A stretch of DNA of 33,476 nucleotides from an uncultured Selenomonadaceae bacterium (GTDB lineage: Bacteria; Bacillota; Negativicutes; Selenomonadales; Selenomonadaceae): contig CACYUQ010000010.1 of assembly GCA_902777615.1 (NCBI GenBank), forward strand, positions 1 to 33,476, written 5' to 3'. A program made the position numbers and the translations under genes. Below the pieces are notes generated by a model, which did no database searches, had not been told where the DNA came from, and was given only the letters and a program-made list of their open reading frames with translations. How positions within the stretch are numbered: the first letter of the stretch is position 1; every line of letters starts with the position of its first letter. Shown in pieces: positions 8,653-16,771 of the stretch.

Positions 8653-10431
8653 ATGACCATGACGGTCAAAAACAACATTTCGGCGATGAACACGCTGAAC
8701 CAGCTCGACCGCAACCAGACGGAGCTCTCCAAACAGCTGCAGAAGCTTTCATCCGGTATGCACCTGAACTCCGCCCGGGACGACGCCTCCGCCTACGCCA
8801 TCAGCGAGCGGATGCGCGTGCAGATCCGCGGCCTCGATCAGGACCTGAAGAACACACAGAACGCCCGGGCATTGATGAACACCGCCGAGGGCGCCGTGCA
8901 GAGCACCATCGAGATCCTGAAGACCTTCAAGGAGAAGGCTCTCGACGCGGCGAACGACACGAACACCGATGTGGACCGTGCCACGATCCAGCGCGAGCTG
9001 GACCAGATGATTTCCCAGATCGACGACAACGCCCATGTGACCTACAACGGCAAACTCCTGCTGAACGGCGAGATGGGCGGCAACATGGCCGCCGACGAGC
9101 AGGGCGTCATCATCGACTTCATGAGCTATCTCGACAACGCGAACCTGTCCGCAAAAGAAGCCTTGGACGGGGCGATCAACTACGCCACCGGCGGGCTTTT
9201 TACGAACGCGAAGGATTTGGAAAGCCGTTTCCTCGGCGACATGGCCGGCGGCGACCTCTTGGGCATGTGCGGCATCGACCTGACGAACGAGGACACCGGC
9301 TCGATCACCGGCCTCGACGCAGGCGGCGAAAAGGAAAAGACCGCCGAGAGCATCGTGCCGGAGGAAGGACTGCCTTACGGCGGCGCTCCCAGCAGCCCGT
9401 CAGTCATCAACGGCCTGACCGTCACATGGCCCACCGACATCGACACCGACACAAAAACGGCCATCGCTTCGGCATTGAACAACCAATGGTTGAAAAACTG
9501 TATGGACTTGATCGACGAGTCTTACCAGATCAATTTTTTGGAGCCGGAAACCTCCGTCAAGTCCATGGCCGTGAACTTCGAGAACAAAACGGGGAGCGGC
9601 ACGTTGGCTTATGTCACCAGCGGCAGCATCGGAGGCGTCACCACCAGCCTGACGCTGACGGTCAATCTGGCCTATTACAGCCAGCTCGACACCACCGACC
9701 CGAACGGCAAGGTTTTGAACGACACAAGCCAGCTTTATCTCGACCGCTGCATCGCCCATGAAATGACCCACGCGCTGATGGCAGCAAACATCAAGAACTT
9801 CAGCGCGCTCCCGAAGTATATCAAAGAAGGCATGGCGGAGTTGGTCCACGGCATCGACGACTTCCGGAAAGAGAAAATCGACCTGCTTTCCGACCCCGCG
9901 AACAAGGGTCAGTTGAAAACCGCCATCGAGAACTCCGCAGAAGCCCCCGACGACGACGCCTACGCGGCTGGCTATATGCTTCTCCGCTACATGGCGCATC
10001 AGGCCGCCGACGCCGAACCGCAGAAACGCATGGTGTTCCAGATTGGAACGAAAGCGAACCAAGCCATCAAGGTGGGACTCGCCGATATGCGTTCCGAGGC
10101 GCTGGGCTTGAAGAAGAACGGCAAGATCACCTGCCAAGTCACGACGCAGAAAAAAGCCACGTCAGCGCTTACGGTCATCGACCGGGCGCTCACGAAGGCG
10201 ATCAAGCAGCAGACCTCTATCGGCGCGGTGCAGAGCCGCCTGGACTTCACGGCAGGAAACATCACCGTTGCCCACGAAAACGTCACTGCCTCCGAAAGCA
10301 CGATCCGCGACGCCGACATGGCGAAAACCTTCACGAACTACACGAAGGCGAACGTCCTCCTGCAAACGGCGCAAAGTATGCTGGCGCAGGCGAATCAGTC
10401 GAGCAGCAACGTATTGTCGCTGCTCCAATAA
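8653..10431 (+). CDS. flagellinolysin: flagellin with embedded zinc protease
   Basis: Residues 1-140 are a typical flagellin D0/D1 N-terminus (VKNNISAMNTLNQL, LSSGMHLNSARDDAS). The last ~90 residues are the matching C-terminus (IGAVQSRLDFT...NQSSSNVLSLLQ). Between them, where ordinary flagellins have a variable surface domain, sits a metallopeptidase of about 350 residues. It has HEMTH at 369-373 and the third ligand Glu396 in KEGMAEL, a gluzincin pattern. Proteolytic flagellins of this design (flagellinolysins) are an established family that display an active protease along the filament. The protein would leave through the flagellar export apparatus. The gene reads against the replication direction and separates mnmG from rsmG. 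The GAAAGGA ribosome site lies about ten bases upstream. Confidence 0.95.
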   Translation: MTMTVKNNISAMNTLNQLDRNQTELSKQLQKLSSGMHLNSARDDASAYAISERMRVQIRGLDQDLKNTQNARALMNTAEGAVQSTIEILKTFKEKALDAANDTNTDVDRATIQRELDQMISQIDDNAHVTYNGKLLLNGEMGGNMAADEQGVIIDFMSYLDNANLSAKEALDGAINYATGGLFTNAKDLESRFLGDMAGGDLLGMCGIDLTNEDTGSITGLDAGGEKEKTAESIVPEEGLPYGGAPSSPSVINGLTVTWPTDIDTDTKTAIASALNNQWLKNCMDLIDESYQINFLEPETSVKSMAVNFENKTGSGTLAYVTSGSIGGVTTSLTLTVNLAYYSQLDTTDPNGKVLNDTSQLYLDRCIAHEMTHALMAANIKNFSALPKYIKEGMAELVHGIDDFRKEKIDLLSDPANKGQLKTAIENSAEAPDDDAYAAGYMLLRYMAHQAADAEPQKRMVFQIGTKANQAIKVGLADMRSEALGLKKNGKITCQVTTQKKATSALTVIDRALTKAIKQQTSIGAVQSRLDFTAGNITVAHENVTASESTIRDADMAKTFTNYTKANVLLQTAQSMLAQANQSSSNVLSLLQ

Positions 10432-10448
10432 AGTAACAAAAAGAAAAA

Positions 10449-10464
10449 TGTTTCACGTGAAACA
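10449..10464. promoter_or_regulatory. parS centromere site 1
   Basis: TGTTTCACGTGAAACA is the perfect 16-bp palindrome bound by ParB for chromosome segregation. It lies just after the flagellin stop codon, about 6 kb from dnaA, a usual position near the origin. Confidence 0.9.
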
Positions 10465-10482
10465 ATAAAACGTTTGTTCGTT

Positions 10483-10498
10483 TGTTTCACGTGAAACA
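10483..10498. promoter_or_regulatory. parS centromere site 2
   Basis: A second exact TGTTTCACGTGAAACA lies 18 bases after the first, so the two form a tandem ParB loading site. Confidence 0.9.
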
Positions 10499-10539
10499 TT
10501 TTACGAGTCTTAGCTAAGATTCGTATCAGAACAGAACAA

Positions 10540-10572
10540 GCCCCCGCACTTCCACGACGGAAGCGCGGGGGC
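10540..10572. terminator. bidirectional terminator between flagellin and mnmG
   Basis: GCCCCCGC-a-CTTCC (10540-10553) pairs with GGAAG-c-GCGGGGGC (10559-10572). GTTTCT follows on the plus strand and TTGTTCT on the minus strand. It separates convergent genes. Confidence 0.88.
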
Positions 10573-10582
10573 GTTTCTATGT

Positions 10583-12452
10583 TCACTGTTCTTTTTTGCT
10601 CCTGCGCTCTTTTTCGAGCCACACGAGCAATACCGAGACGTCCGCCGGTGAAACGCCGGAGATTCTTCCCGCCTGACCTACCGAACGGGGCCGCATGGCG
10701 ATCAGCTTTTCCCGCGCTTCTTCGCGCAGGCTCGGCACTTTCGTGTAGTCCATATCGGGAGGCAGCAGCTTCGTTTCGAGCTTTTCCATCCGCGCGATCT
10801 GATCCTGCTGGCGGCGGATGTAACCCTCATAGGTGACCGTAATGTCCACCTGCTTCGCCGCTTCCACCGGCTATGGCTATAACGATATCGGCCGGGAGAA
10901 GCTGGAGCAGGCGGCGCAAGAAGTCGAACAGCGACGTCGCCGTCTTGATTTCGCCGAGACCGTTGGCCGACAATTTTTCATTCGTTTCACTGCTGGGCGT
11001 CAGGATAATCTCTTGTAATTTTTGTATAGCTGTTTCAATTTCATGCTTTTTCTTTTGATAACGATTGTACCGCTCGTCTTTCACGAGACCGACTCGACGG
11101 CCATATTCGGTGAGCCGCAGGTCGGCGTTGTCCTGACGTAAGATCAAACGGTACTCGGCCCGGGAGGTCATCATCCGGTACGGCTCCTGGGTGCCTTTCG
11201 TGACGAGGTCCTCGATCAAGACGCCGATATATGCCTCGGAACGCTTCAGCACCAGCGGCTCGCCGCCCGTCACGTACATCGCCGCGTTGACGCCGGCGAT
11301 CAGCCCCTGCGCCGCCGCTTCCTCATAGCCGGAGGTGCCGTTGGACTGTCCCGCCGAGAAAAAGCCGCGGATATTTTTCAGCTCCAGCGTCGGCGAAAGC
11401 TGGGTCGGGTCGATGCAGTCGTATTCGATCGCGTAGCCCGCCCGCATGACCCGGCAATGGCGAAGCCCAGGGATCGTGTGCAGGAATGCGATCTGCACGT
11501 CCACGGGCAAACTCGTGGACATGCCCTGCACGTACATTTCCTGCGTATGGATGCCTTCCGGCTCGATAAAGAGCTGATGGCGTTCCTTGTCGGGGAAGCG
11601 CACGATTTTCGTCTCGATGGACGGGCAATACCGGGGGCCGACGCCCTTGATCACGCCGTTGGCCATTGGCGCGCGGTGGATATTTTCGCGGATGACCTTA
11701 TGGGTTTCTTCATTCGTATAGGAAAGCCAGCAGGGCACCGTGCTCCGCGTCGGCTCGTCGGTCATGAACGAAAAGGCCGCGGCCTCCTCGTCCCCCGGCT
11801 GGATTTCCATCTCATCGTAATCGAGGGAACGGGCGTCCACCCGGGCGGGCGTGCCGGTCTTGAAGCGCATCAGGGAAATGCCGAGCCGTTTCAGCGCATC
11901 GGTCAGCTTCATGGCGGCCCGCTGGCCGTTCGGCCCGGCGTCGTAAGTCGTCTCGCCGATGATGATGCGGCCCCGCAGATAGGTGCCGGTGGCGAGGATT
12001 ACGGCATGGCAACGATAAATCTCGCCGGTCTCCACGACGACGCCGCAGACTTTCCCGTCCTCGACCTGGATATCCTCAATGAGGATTTGCTTGACGTCGA
12101 GATTTTCCTGCTTCTCGCAAGTCTCCTTCATCGTGAATTGATAAAGTTTTTTGTCCGCCTGCGCCCGCAGCGCATGAACCGCCGGGCCTTTGCCCGTGTT
12201 CAGCATCCTCGACTGGATCGCGGTCTTGTCGATATTCAGCCCCATTTCTCCGCCGAGGGCGTCCAGCTCCCGGACCAGGTGACCTTTCGCGGGGCCGCCG
12301 ATGGACGGGTTGCACGGCATCAACGCGATATTGTCCATCGAAAGCGTCGCGAGCAGCGTCCGGCAGCCAATCCGCGCCGCCGCCAAACCCGCCTCCACGC
12401 CCGCATGACCCGCGCCGATAACGACGACATCATAATTTCCGGCAATAAACAC
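10583..12452 (-). CDS. mnmG: MnmG tRNA uridine modification enzyme, frameshifted near 3' end
   Basis: MnmG (GidA) is the FAD/NADH-binding partner of MnmE; together they install the carboxymethylaminomethyl group on wobble U34 of tRNAs. The main frame (GTG start at 12452, AAGGTGA upstream) has the FAD motif [20 protein letters not shown], the conserved [22 protein letters not shown] and [15 protein letters not shown]. It loses homology after [12 protein letters not shown] and ends at 10827. The expected C-terminus ([17 protein letters not shown]...[15 protein letters not shown]) lies in another frame, 10867 to 10583. A TAG at 10873-10871 blocks that frame upstream, so one indel lies near 10860-10875. 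The combined length, about 623 codons, is normal. It may be a sequencing error or a true loss of the C-terminal MnmE-binding domain. Confidence 0.93.
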
Positions 12453-12651
12453 TCAAATTCACCTTCATATTTGTTTCAATTTCTTCATTTTGTGTGATGG
12501 TAATTCTATTTTTATAAATAACATATATAAAAATTTACATTTTTTATGGCAAGAATAATTTTTTCTTATTTTATACTAAAATTTTACGTTGAAAATCATC
12601 GTAAAAAATCTGTTGTAATTGTAATTATTTATTACGAACACATCATTTTTC
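12453..12651. other. AT-rich mnmE-mnmG intergenic gap
   Basis: About 200 bases of very AT-rich DNA lie between mnmE and mnmG, unlike the GC-rich flanks. I see no ORF with a ribosome site, no clear terminator and no confident promoter. It probably holds the mnmG promoter. Confidence 0.5.
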
Positions 12652-14043
12652 TCATTTTCCGAGGCAAAACTTGCTGAAAATCTCGTCGATGATGTCCTCA
12701 CCGACCGTTTCCCCGGTAATTTCCCCGAGCGTTTCCCAAGCCGACCGCAAGTCGATGGAAACGAAATCGGCGCTCATGCCGTTTTCAATCGTCTGCAGTG
12801 CGTTCGCCAGAGAATCCGAGACGCGGCGCAGAATGTCGGCTTCCCGAGCGTCGTTGACAAAGGACGCTTCGTCCCCTCTCAGTTCGCCGCCGTACGCTTT
12901 TTCCCGCACAAGACGCGCCAGCTCTTCCATCCCCTCGCCGGTCTTCGCCGACAACTCCAAAATCACGGCATCCGAGAGCTGTGCGCGGATCGCCTTTTCA
13001 TAGTCCTCTTCATATTTCTGCGGCTGGTCGGATTTATTGATCAGGAACACGGACTCCTGTTCCTTCGCGATGCGGAGGATTTCCTCATCCTCGGCCGTCA
13101 TCGGAGCGGAACCGTCGAACACGACCAACACGAGCGCCGCTTCCTTGGCGCAGGCCCGCGCCCGCTCGACGCCGATTTTCTCCACTTCATCCACCGCGTC
13201 ACGGATGCCCGCCGTGTCGGTCAAGACCAGCGGAACGCCGCCGACATTCACGAACGCCTCGATGCTGTCCCGGGTCGTGCCGGGAATGTCGGTCACGATA
13301 GCCCGCTCTTCTAGGAGCAGCGCGTTCAACAGGCTCGATTTTCCGACGTTCGGCTTTCCGATGATTGCCGTCTTCAAACCGTCGCGCAAAATCTTCCCCG
13401 CATGGGCCGTTTTCAATAATGTATCAATATTTTCTTTTATAATAACAATACGGAGATGCACGTCATCGAGCACGACTTCGTCGATTTCGTCCTCGGGAAA
13501 ATCGATGGTCGCTTCCAGATGCGCGATCATATCGAGAATTTTATGGCGCAGCTCTTTGATCTTTCCCGAGAATTTTCCGGACAGACGCCCCGAAGCCATC
13601 CGAAGCGACGCCTTCGTCTTCGCGCCGACGACATCCATGACCGCCTGCGCTTCGGAAAGGTCGATGCGCCCGTTCAAAAACGCACGCTTGGTGAATTCAC
13701 CGCGCTGCGCCGGACGGGCGCCGAGTGTGAAGGTCCGCTCCAACACCGAGCGTAACACGACGGCGCCGCCGTGACATTGCAATTCCGCCACATCTTCCCT
13801 CGTATAAGAATACGGCGTCCGCATCACGAGCAACAGTGCCTCGTCAAGCACTTTCCCGTTCTCGTCGAGAACATCGCCGTAAGAAACCGACGCAGAACGA
13901 AGCTCATCGACCTGCTTTCCGCTTTTCGCGCGGAACATAGCGTTCGCGATGGCCAGTGCCTCGTCGCCGCTCAAGCGCACAATGCCGACGCCGCCTTCAC
14001 CCGGCGGCGTTACGATTGCGCTGATCGTATCTCCCTGCTGCAT
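12652..14043 (-). CDS. mnmE: MnmE tRNA-modification GTPase
   Basis: MnmE (TrmE) is the GTPase that, with MnmG, modifies wobble uridine in tRNAs reading two-fold degenerate codons. The N-terminal formyl-folate-binding domain (DTISAIVTPPGEGGVGIVRLSG) is followed by helical segments. An inserted G domain has GKPNVGKSSLLNALL (G1), DIPGTTRD (G2), DTAGIRD (G3) and NKSD (G4). The chain ends in FCLGK, the conserved C-x-GK motif with the catalytic cysteine. The length of 463 residues is normal. The ATG at 14043 follows AAGGGA. It sits upstream of mnmG on the same strand with an AT-rich gap. Confidence 0.98.
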   Translation of the reverse strand: MQQGDTISAIVTPPGEGGVGIVRLSGDEALAIANAMFRAKSGKQVDELRSASVSYGDVLDENGKVLDEALLLVMRTPYSYTREDVAELQCHGGAVVLRSVLERTFTLGARPAQRGEFTKRAFLNGRIDLSEAQAVMDVVGAKTKASLRMASGRLSGKFSGKIKELRHKILDMIAHLEATIDFPEDEIDEVVLDDVHLRIVIIKENIDTLLKTAHAGKILRDGLKTAIIGKPNVGKSSLLNALLLEERAIVTDIPGTTRDSIEAFVNVGGVPLVLTDTAGIRDAVDEVEKIGVERARACAKEAALVLVVFDGSAPMTAEDEEILRIAKEQESVFLINKSDQPQKYEEDYEKAIRAQLSDAVILELSAKTGEGMEELARLVREKAYGGELRGDEASFVNDAREADILRRVSDSLANALQTIENGMSADFVSIDLRSAWETLGEITGETVGEDIIDEIFSKFCLGK

Positions 14044-14064
14044 ATTCTCATTCCCTTCTATAAA

Positions 14065-14098
14065 AAAAGCCGCCGCAATCCTTCTTGCGGCGGCTTTT
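14065..14098 (-). terminator. intrinsic terminator after jag
   Basis: AAAAGCCGCCGCAA (14065-14078) and TTGCGGCGGCTTTT (14085-14098) form a perfect 14-bp stem. A run of T follows on the minus strand. It ends the yidC-jag transcript before mnmE. Confidence 0.92.
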
Positions 14099-14117
14099 CC
14101 ATCAGCCCTTATTGCGG

Positions 14118-14975
14118 TTATTCCTCAACCGTCATTTCCCGACGGTCGCGGTCATGACCTCTGTCGCGATCACGGTAGCCGCCGCGTCCCCTGACCGGCT
14201 CGATGACGACTTTACGATACGGTTCGTCGCCGGAGCTGTAGGTCGACACCCGACGATTTTCCTGAAGCGCCATGTGGATGATTTTCCGCTCGTGGCGGTT
14301 CATCGGCTCCAGCATGATCCTCTGACGCGTGCGCACCGCTTTGTCCGCAAGACGCGACGCCAGACGGCAAAGCGTCTCTTCCCGACGATTCCTATAATGC
14401 TCGACATCGAGAATGAAATGGATGCGGTTCTCTGTGACTCCATGATTGGCAGCCAAATTGGCGAGATACTGGAGCGAATCCAAAGTCTGCCCATGCTTTC
14501 CAATCAAGATCCCGAGATTCTCCCCCGAGAGGTTCAGGACGAAACCTTCCTCCGTCCGCTCCCGTTCGATCTCTACCTCCAAATGCATCGACGCAAAAAT
14601 CTGGAACAGGAACTTTTCCGCCTTTTCCAGAGGAACAGCCGCTTCCTCCTCGGTGGGGACCGTACGCGGACGTTCTTCCCGCTTATCCTCTTCCTCCTGC
14701 GTCTGCTTCTTGACCAATTCCCCTACTTGCTTGGATGTCTCGATGATTTCGGGCTTCGGCATATCTTCGACGCCGTTTTCCTGTACGCCCGAAGCTTTTT
14801 CCTTTACCGTCACACGGACTTTCGCGTCATGGCCGCCAATAATGCCAAGGAATCCTTTCGACGCTTCCTCAAGGACTTCCACGTTGACCTCGGCCTCGTT
14901 GACGCCAAGCTCCGACAAAGCGGCAAGTTTCGCCTCTTCTACCGTCTTTCCTGTCTTTTCAACACTAAACGCCAT
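14118..14975 (-). CDS. jag: Jag/KhpB RNA-binding protein
   Basis: Jag (KhpB/EloR) is an RNA-binding regulator linked to cell elongation, encoded beside yidC in many Firmicutes. The N-terminal Jag_N domain (MAFSVEKTGKTVEEAKLAALSELG) is followed by an acidic/basic low-complexity linker (about 60-125). A KH domain with the loop LIGKHGQTLDSLQYLANLA (about 160-210) and an R3H domain (NRHERKIIHMALQE) come next, then an Arg/Asp-rich tail. AGGAGG lies eight bases before the ATG. It is 11 bases downstream of yidC and co-transcribed with it. Confidence 0.95.
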   Translation of the reverse strand: MAFSVEKTGKTVEEAKLAALSELGVNEAEVNVEVLEEASKGFLGIIGGHDAKVRVTVKEKASGVQENGVEDMPKPEIIETSKQVGELVKKQTQEEEDKREERPRTVPTEEEAAVPLEKAEKFLFQIFASMHLEVEIERERTEEGFVLNLSGENLGILIGKHGQTLDSLQYLANLAANHGVTENRIHFILDVEHYRNRREETLCRLASRLADKAVRTRQRIMLEPMNRHERKIIHMALQENRRVSTYSSGDEPYRKVVIEPVRGRGGYRDRDRGHDRDRREMTVEE

Positions 14976-14986
14976 ACGGCTGCCTC

Positions 14987-15703
14987 CTATTTATCTTTCT
15001 TCTTGCCTTTTTTCGTTTCTTTCTGGGCCTTCGGCGCGGCCTTTTCCTTCTCCGCCTTTCTCTCGTCGCGGAACATCCACCACTGCTGCAGCCCCTGCAC
15101 GAAATTCATCGTGATCCAGTACAGGACGAGACCCGCCGCAAAATTCCAGCTGATCCATCCGATGAACAGCGGCATCATGTACATCATGATCTTCGCTTGG
15201 GAGCCGCCGTCGGCAGGCGTCGTCTGCGCAGATACGACATAGGTCGTCAGCGCGGAAATCACCGGCAGGATATGGAGCGGATCCGCCTCCGACAACGAGG
15301 GAATCCAGAAGAACGACGGATCACCCGTATACGTCATATCGCGGAGCGCATAATAAATCGCCATCAGAATCGGCATCTGCACGAGAAGCGGCAAGCATCC
15401 CGCCAACGGATTGATGCCGGCGCTCTCATAGAGCTTCGCCATTTCCTGCTGCAACAGCTGCGGATTGCCTTTGTACTGCTCCTGCAGTTTCTTCATTTTC
15501 GGCTGAAGCTCCTGCAGGCCCTTCATGGATTTGATTTGCTTTACCGTCAGCGGATAAAGCACCATCTTGATGATGATCGTCAGCAAGACGATCGCGGCCC
15601 CGTAATTCGGGAAACCGGCATTGGAAAGGAACTGATAGATTACATTAATTCCCGCTTGGAACAAATGAACAATCGGGTCCAACAGTGAACCAAAAAAATC
15701 CAA
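14987..15703 (-). CDS. yidC: YidC/Oxa1 membrane protein insertase
   Basis: YidC inserts and folds membrane proteins alone or with SecYEG. This is the short Gram-positive type form (238 residues) without the large periplasmic domain. Five hydrophobic segments are visible, with the family motifs GAAIVLLTIIIKMVLYPLT and YESAGINPLAGCLPLLVQMP. The hydrophilic groove arginine is absent in the first motif but a Lys is present there. The tail is strongly basic (KKGKKKDK), typical of ribosome contact. The start is TTG at 15703, with AGGATGTGA upstream. A terminator separates it from yidD, so it probably starts a yidC-jag unit. Confidence 0.96.
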   Translation of the reverse strand: MDFFGSLLDPIVHLFQAGINVIYQFLSNAGFPNYGAAIVLLTIIIKMVLYPLTVKQIKSMKGLQELQPKMKKLQEQYKGNPQLLQQEMAKLYESAGINPLAGCLPLLVQMPILMAIYYALRDMTYTGDPSFFWIPSLSEADPLHILPVISALTTYVVSAQTTPADGGSQAKIMMYMMPLFIGWISWNFAAGLVLYWITMNFVQGLQQWWMFRDERKAEKEKAAPKAQKETKKGKKKDK

Positions 15704-15738
15704 TGTATCACATCCTAAAATTCTGGAGAAACTTTGAA

Positions 15739-15763
15739 AAATGCCCGGCTCTCCCGGGCATTT
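15739..15763 (-). terminator. terminator after yidD
   Basis: AAATGCCCGG (15739-15748) and CCGGGCATTT (15754-15763) form a perfect 10-bp stem, with TTTTTC following on the minus strand. It ends the rpmH-rnpA-yidD transcript. Confidence 0.85.
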
Positions 15764-15769
15764 CCTGAT

Positions 15770-15982
15770 TTACGGCACAGGGTCGTACCCGCTTCCCGCG
15801 AAGGGATGACAACGGCAAATCCGTTTCACGGCCATCCATCCGCCTCGTGCGGCCCCGTATTTTTCAATTGCAATCATTGCATATTCCGAACAGGTCGGAA
15901 TATAACGGCAACAGGGAAGTTTCAAAGGAGACAGGTACGCGCGGTAACCACGAATCAAAAAAAGAAAAATCTCTTTCGCCAT
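15770..15982 (-). CDS. yidD: membrane protein insertion efficiency factor YidD
   Basis: YidD is a small membrane-associated protein whose gene sits between rnpA and yidC and which helps YidC-dependent insertion. At 70 residues it has the family core: [23 protein letters not shown] and [16 protein letters not shown], with the conserved cysteines. It follows rnpA by one base, so translation is probably coupled. Confidence 0.95.
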   Translation of the reverse strand: MAKEIFLFLIRGYRAYLSPLKLPCCRYIPTCSEYAMIAIEKYGAARGGWMAVKRICRCHPFAGSGYDPVP

Positions 15983-15983
15983 C

Positions 15984-16340
15984 TCAAACTTTCCCCTGCC
16001 GCAGGATCGACGCCCGCCCGGCCAATTCCAGGAAGGCTCTTTCCATTTTCGGTTCTTTGGCGCCGACCGCAGGTTTTCTCGCGACGAGCAAACAGTAAAA
16101 CCCGTCTGCCAGTTGCTCCTGGTTTCGCCGATAGCTCTCGCGCATCAGCCTTTTGAGCCGATTGCGCGTCACGGCGTTTCCCAATTTTTTCCCGGCGGCA
16201 AAGCCCGCTTTCCTTTCCGGCCCAATCACCGGAAAGACATAGAGTACCAAGTAACGATTCGCCCACGAACGCCCGTGAAGATAAACTTTCTGGAACATCC
16301 GCTGATTGCGCAGGATATTGCGCTTTGCGAGTTTCAGCAT
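15984..16340 (-). CDS. rnpA: ribonuclease P protein component
   Basis: RnpA is the protein subunit of RNase P, which matures tRNA 5' ends. It is 118 residues and highly basic. The signature [21 protein letters not shown] (the RNR motif) is clear, as is the N-terminal [17 protein letters not shown] segment. It lies 16 bases after rpmH, as in nearly all bacteria. The Shine-Dalgarno before the ATG at 16340 is weak. Confidence 0.97.
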   Translation of the reverse strand: MLKLAKRNILRNQRMFQKVYLHGRSWANRYLVLYVFPVIGPERKAGFAAGKKLGNAVTRNRLKRLMRESYRRNQEQLADGFYCLLVARKPAVGAKEPKMERAFLELAGRASILRQGKV

Positions 16341-16356
16341 AAGCTTCAGAGCCCCA

Positions 16357-16491
16357 TTACGCGGAAAGCTTCTTTCTGCCCTTCTGACGACGCTTCTTCA
16401 AAACGAGTCGGCCGCCTTTCGTCTTCATGCGGGTACGGAAACCGTGCGTAACCTTGCGATAATGTTTGTTCGGCTGATATGTGCGCTTCAA
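16357..16491 (-). CDS. rpmH: 50S ribosomal protein L34
   Basis: The 44-residue product starts [14 protein letters not shown], continues [16 protein letters not shown] and ends KKLSA, which is L34 throughout. It starts at TTG 16491 behind a GAGGAGG ribosome site. It heads the rpmH-rnpA-yidD operon and is driven by a consensus promoter at 16578-16606. Confidence 0.97.
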   Translation of the reverse strand: MKRTYQPNKHYRKVTHGFRTRMKTKGGRLVLKKRRQKGRKKLSA

Positions 16492-16577
16492 CGCTCTTCC
16501 TCCTCTCTGTTTTCCGTCTTTTGTTTGCGCGATTTGCCGTCGTTATCGGCTGAGACGGCTGAAAAATCGCTTCATTG

Positions 16578-16606
16578 ATTATAGACTAAGCATCGCGCAG
16601 TGTCAA
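16578..16606 (-). promoter_or_regulatory. rpmH: rpmH operon promoter
   Basis: On the minus strand TTGACA (16606-16601) and TATAAT (16583-16578) are 17 bases apart, a perfect vegetative promoter that fits a ribosomal protein operon. Confidence 0.9.
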
Positions 16607-16639
16607 CACATCTTGCTTTTAATTTTCCTCGAAAAATTG

Positions 16640-16668
16640 TTGATTACTTCTTTTCCGTCTGATAAAAT
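16640..16668 (+). promoter_or_regulatory. dnaA: probable dnaA promoter
   Basis: TTGATT (16640-16645) and TAAAAT (16663-16668) lie 17 bases apart, about 100 bases before dnaA. The two DnaA boxes just downstream would allow autoregulation. Confidence 0.7.
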
Positions 16669-16700
16669 ATCATCGGTATTTTTATTCGACCTTAAAAAAG

Positions 16701-16732
16701 TTATCCACATTTGTTGATAAATTTGTGGATAA
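16701..16732. promoter_or_regulatory. inverted pair of perfect DnaA boxes upstream of dnaA
   Basis: TTATCCACA (16701-16709) and TGTGGATAA (16724-16732) are exact consensus boxes in opposite orientation. They form the upstream part of a bipartite origin and overlap the dnaA leader. Confidence 0.9.
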
Positions 16733-16771
16733 CGGATTTTTTTGACCTATTTTTGGCAGGTGTAAAGCTTC

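Noticed and set aside
10827-10866. Alternative C-terminus of MnmG in the main frame (ending GGHYGHL)
   Set aside because: The other frame encodes the conserved family C-terminus, so this ending is a product of the frameshift.
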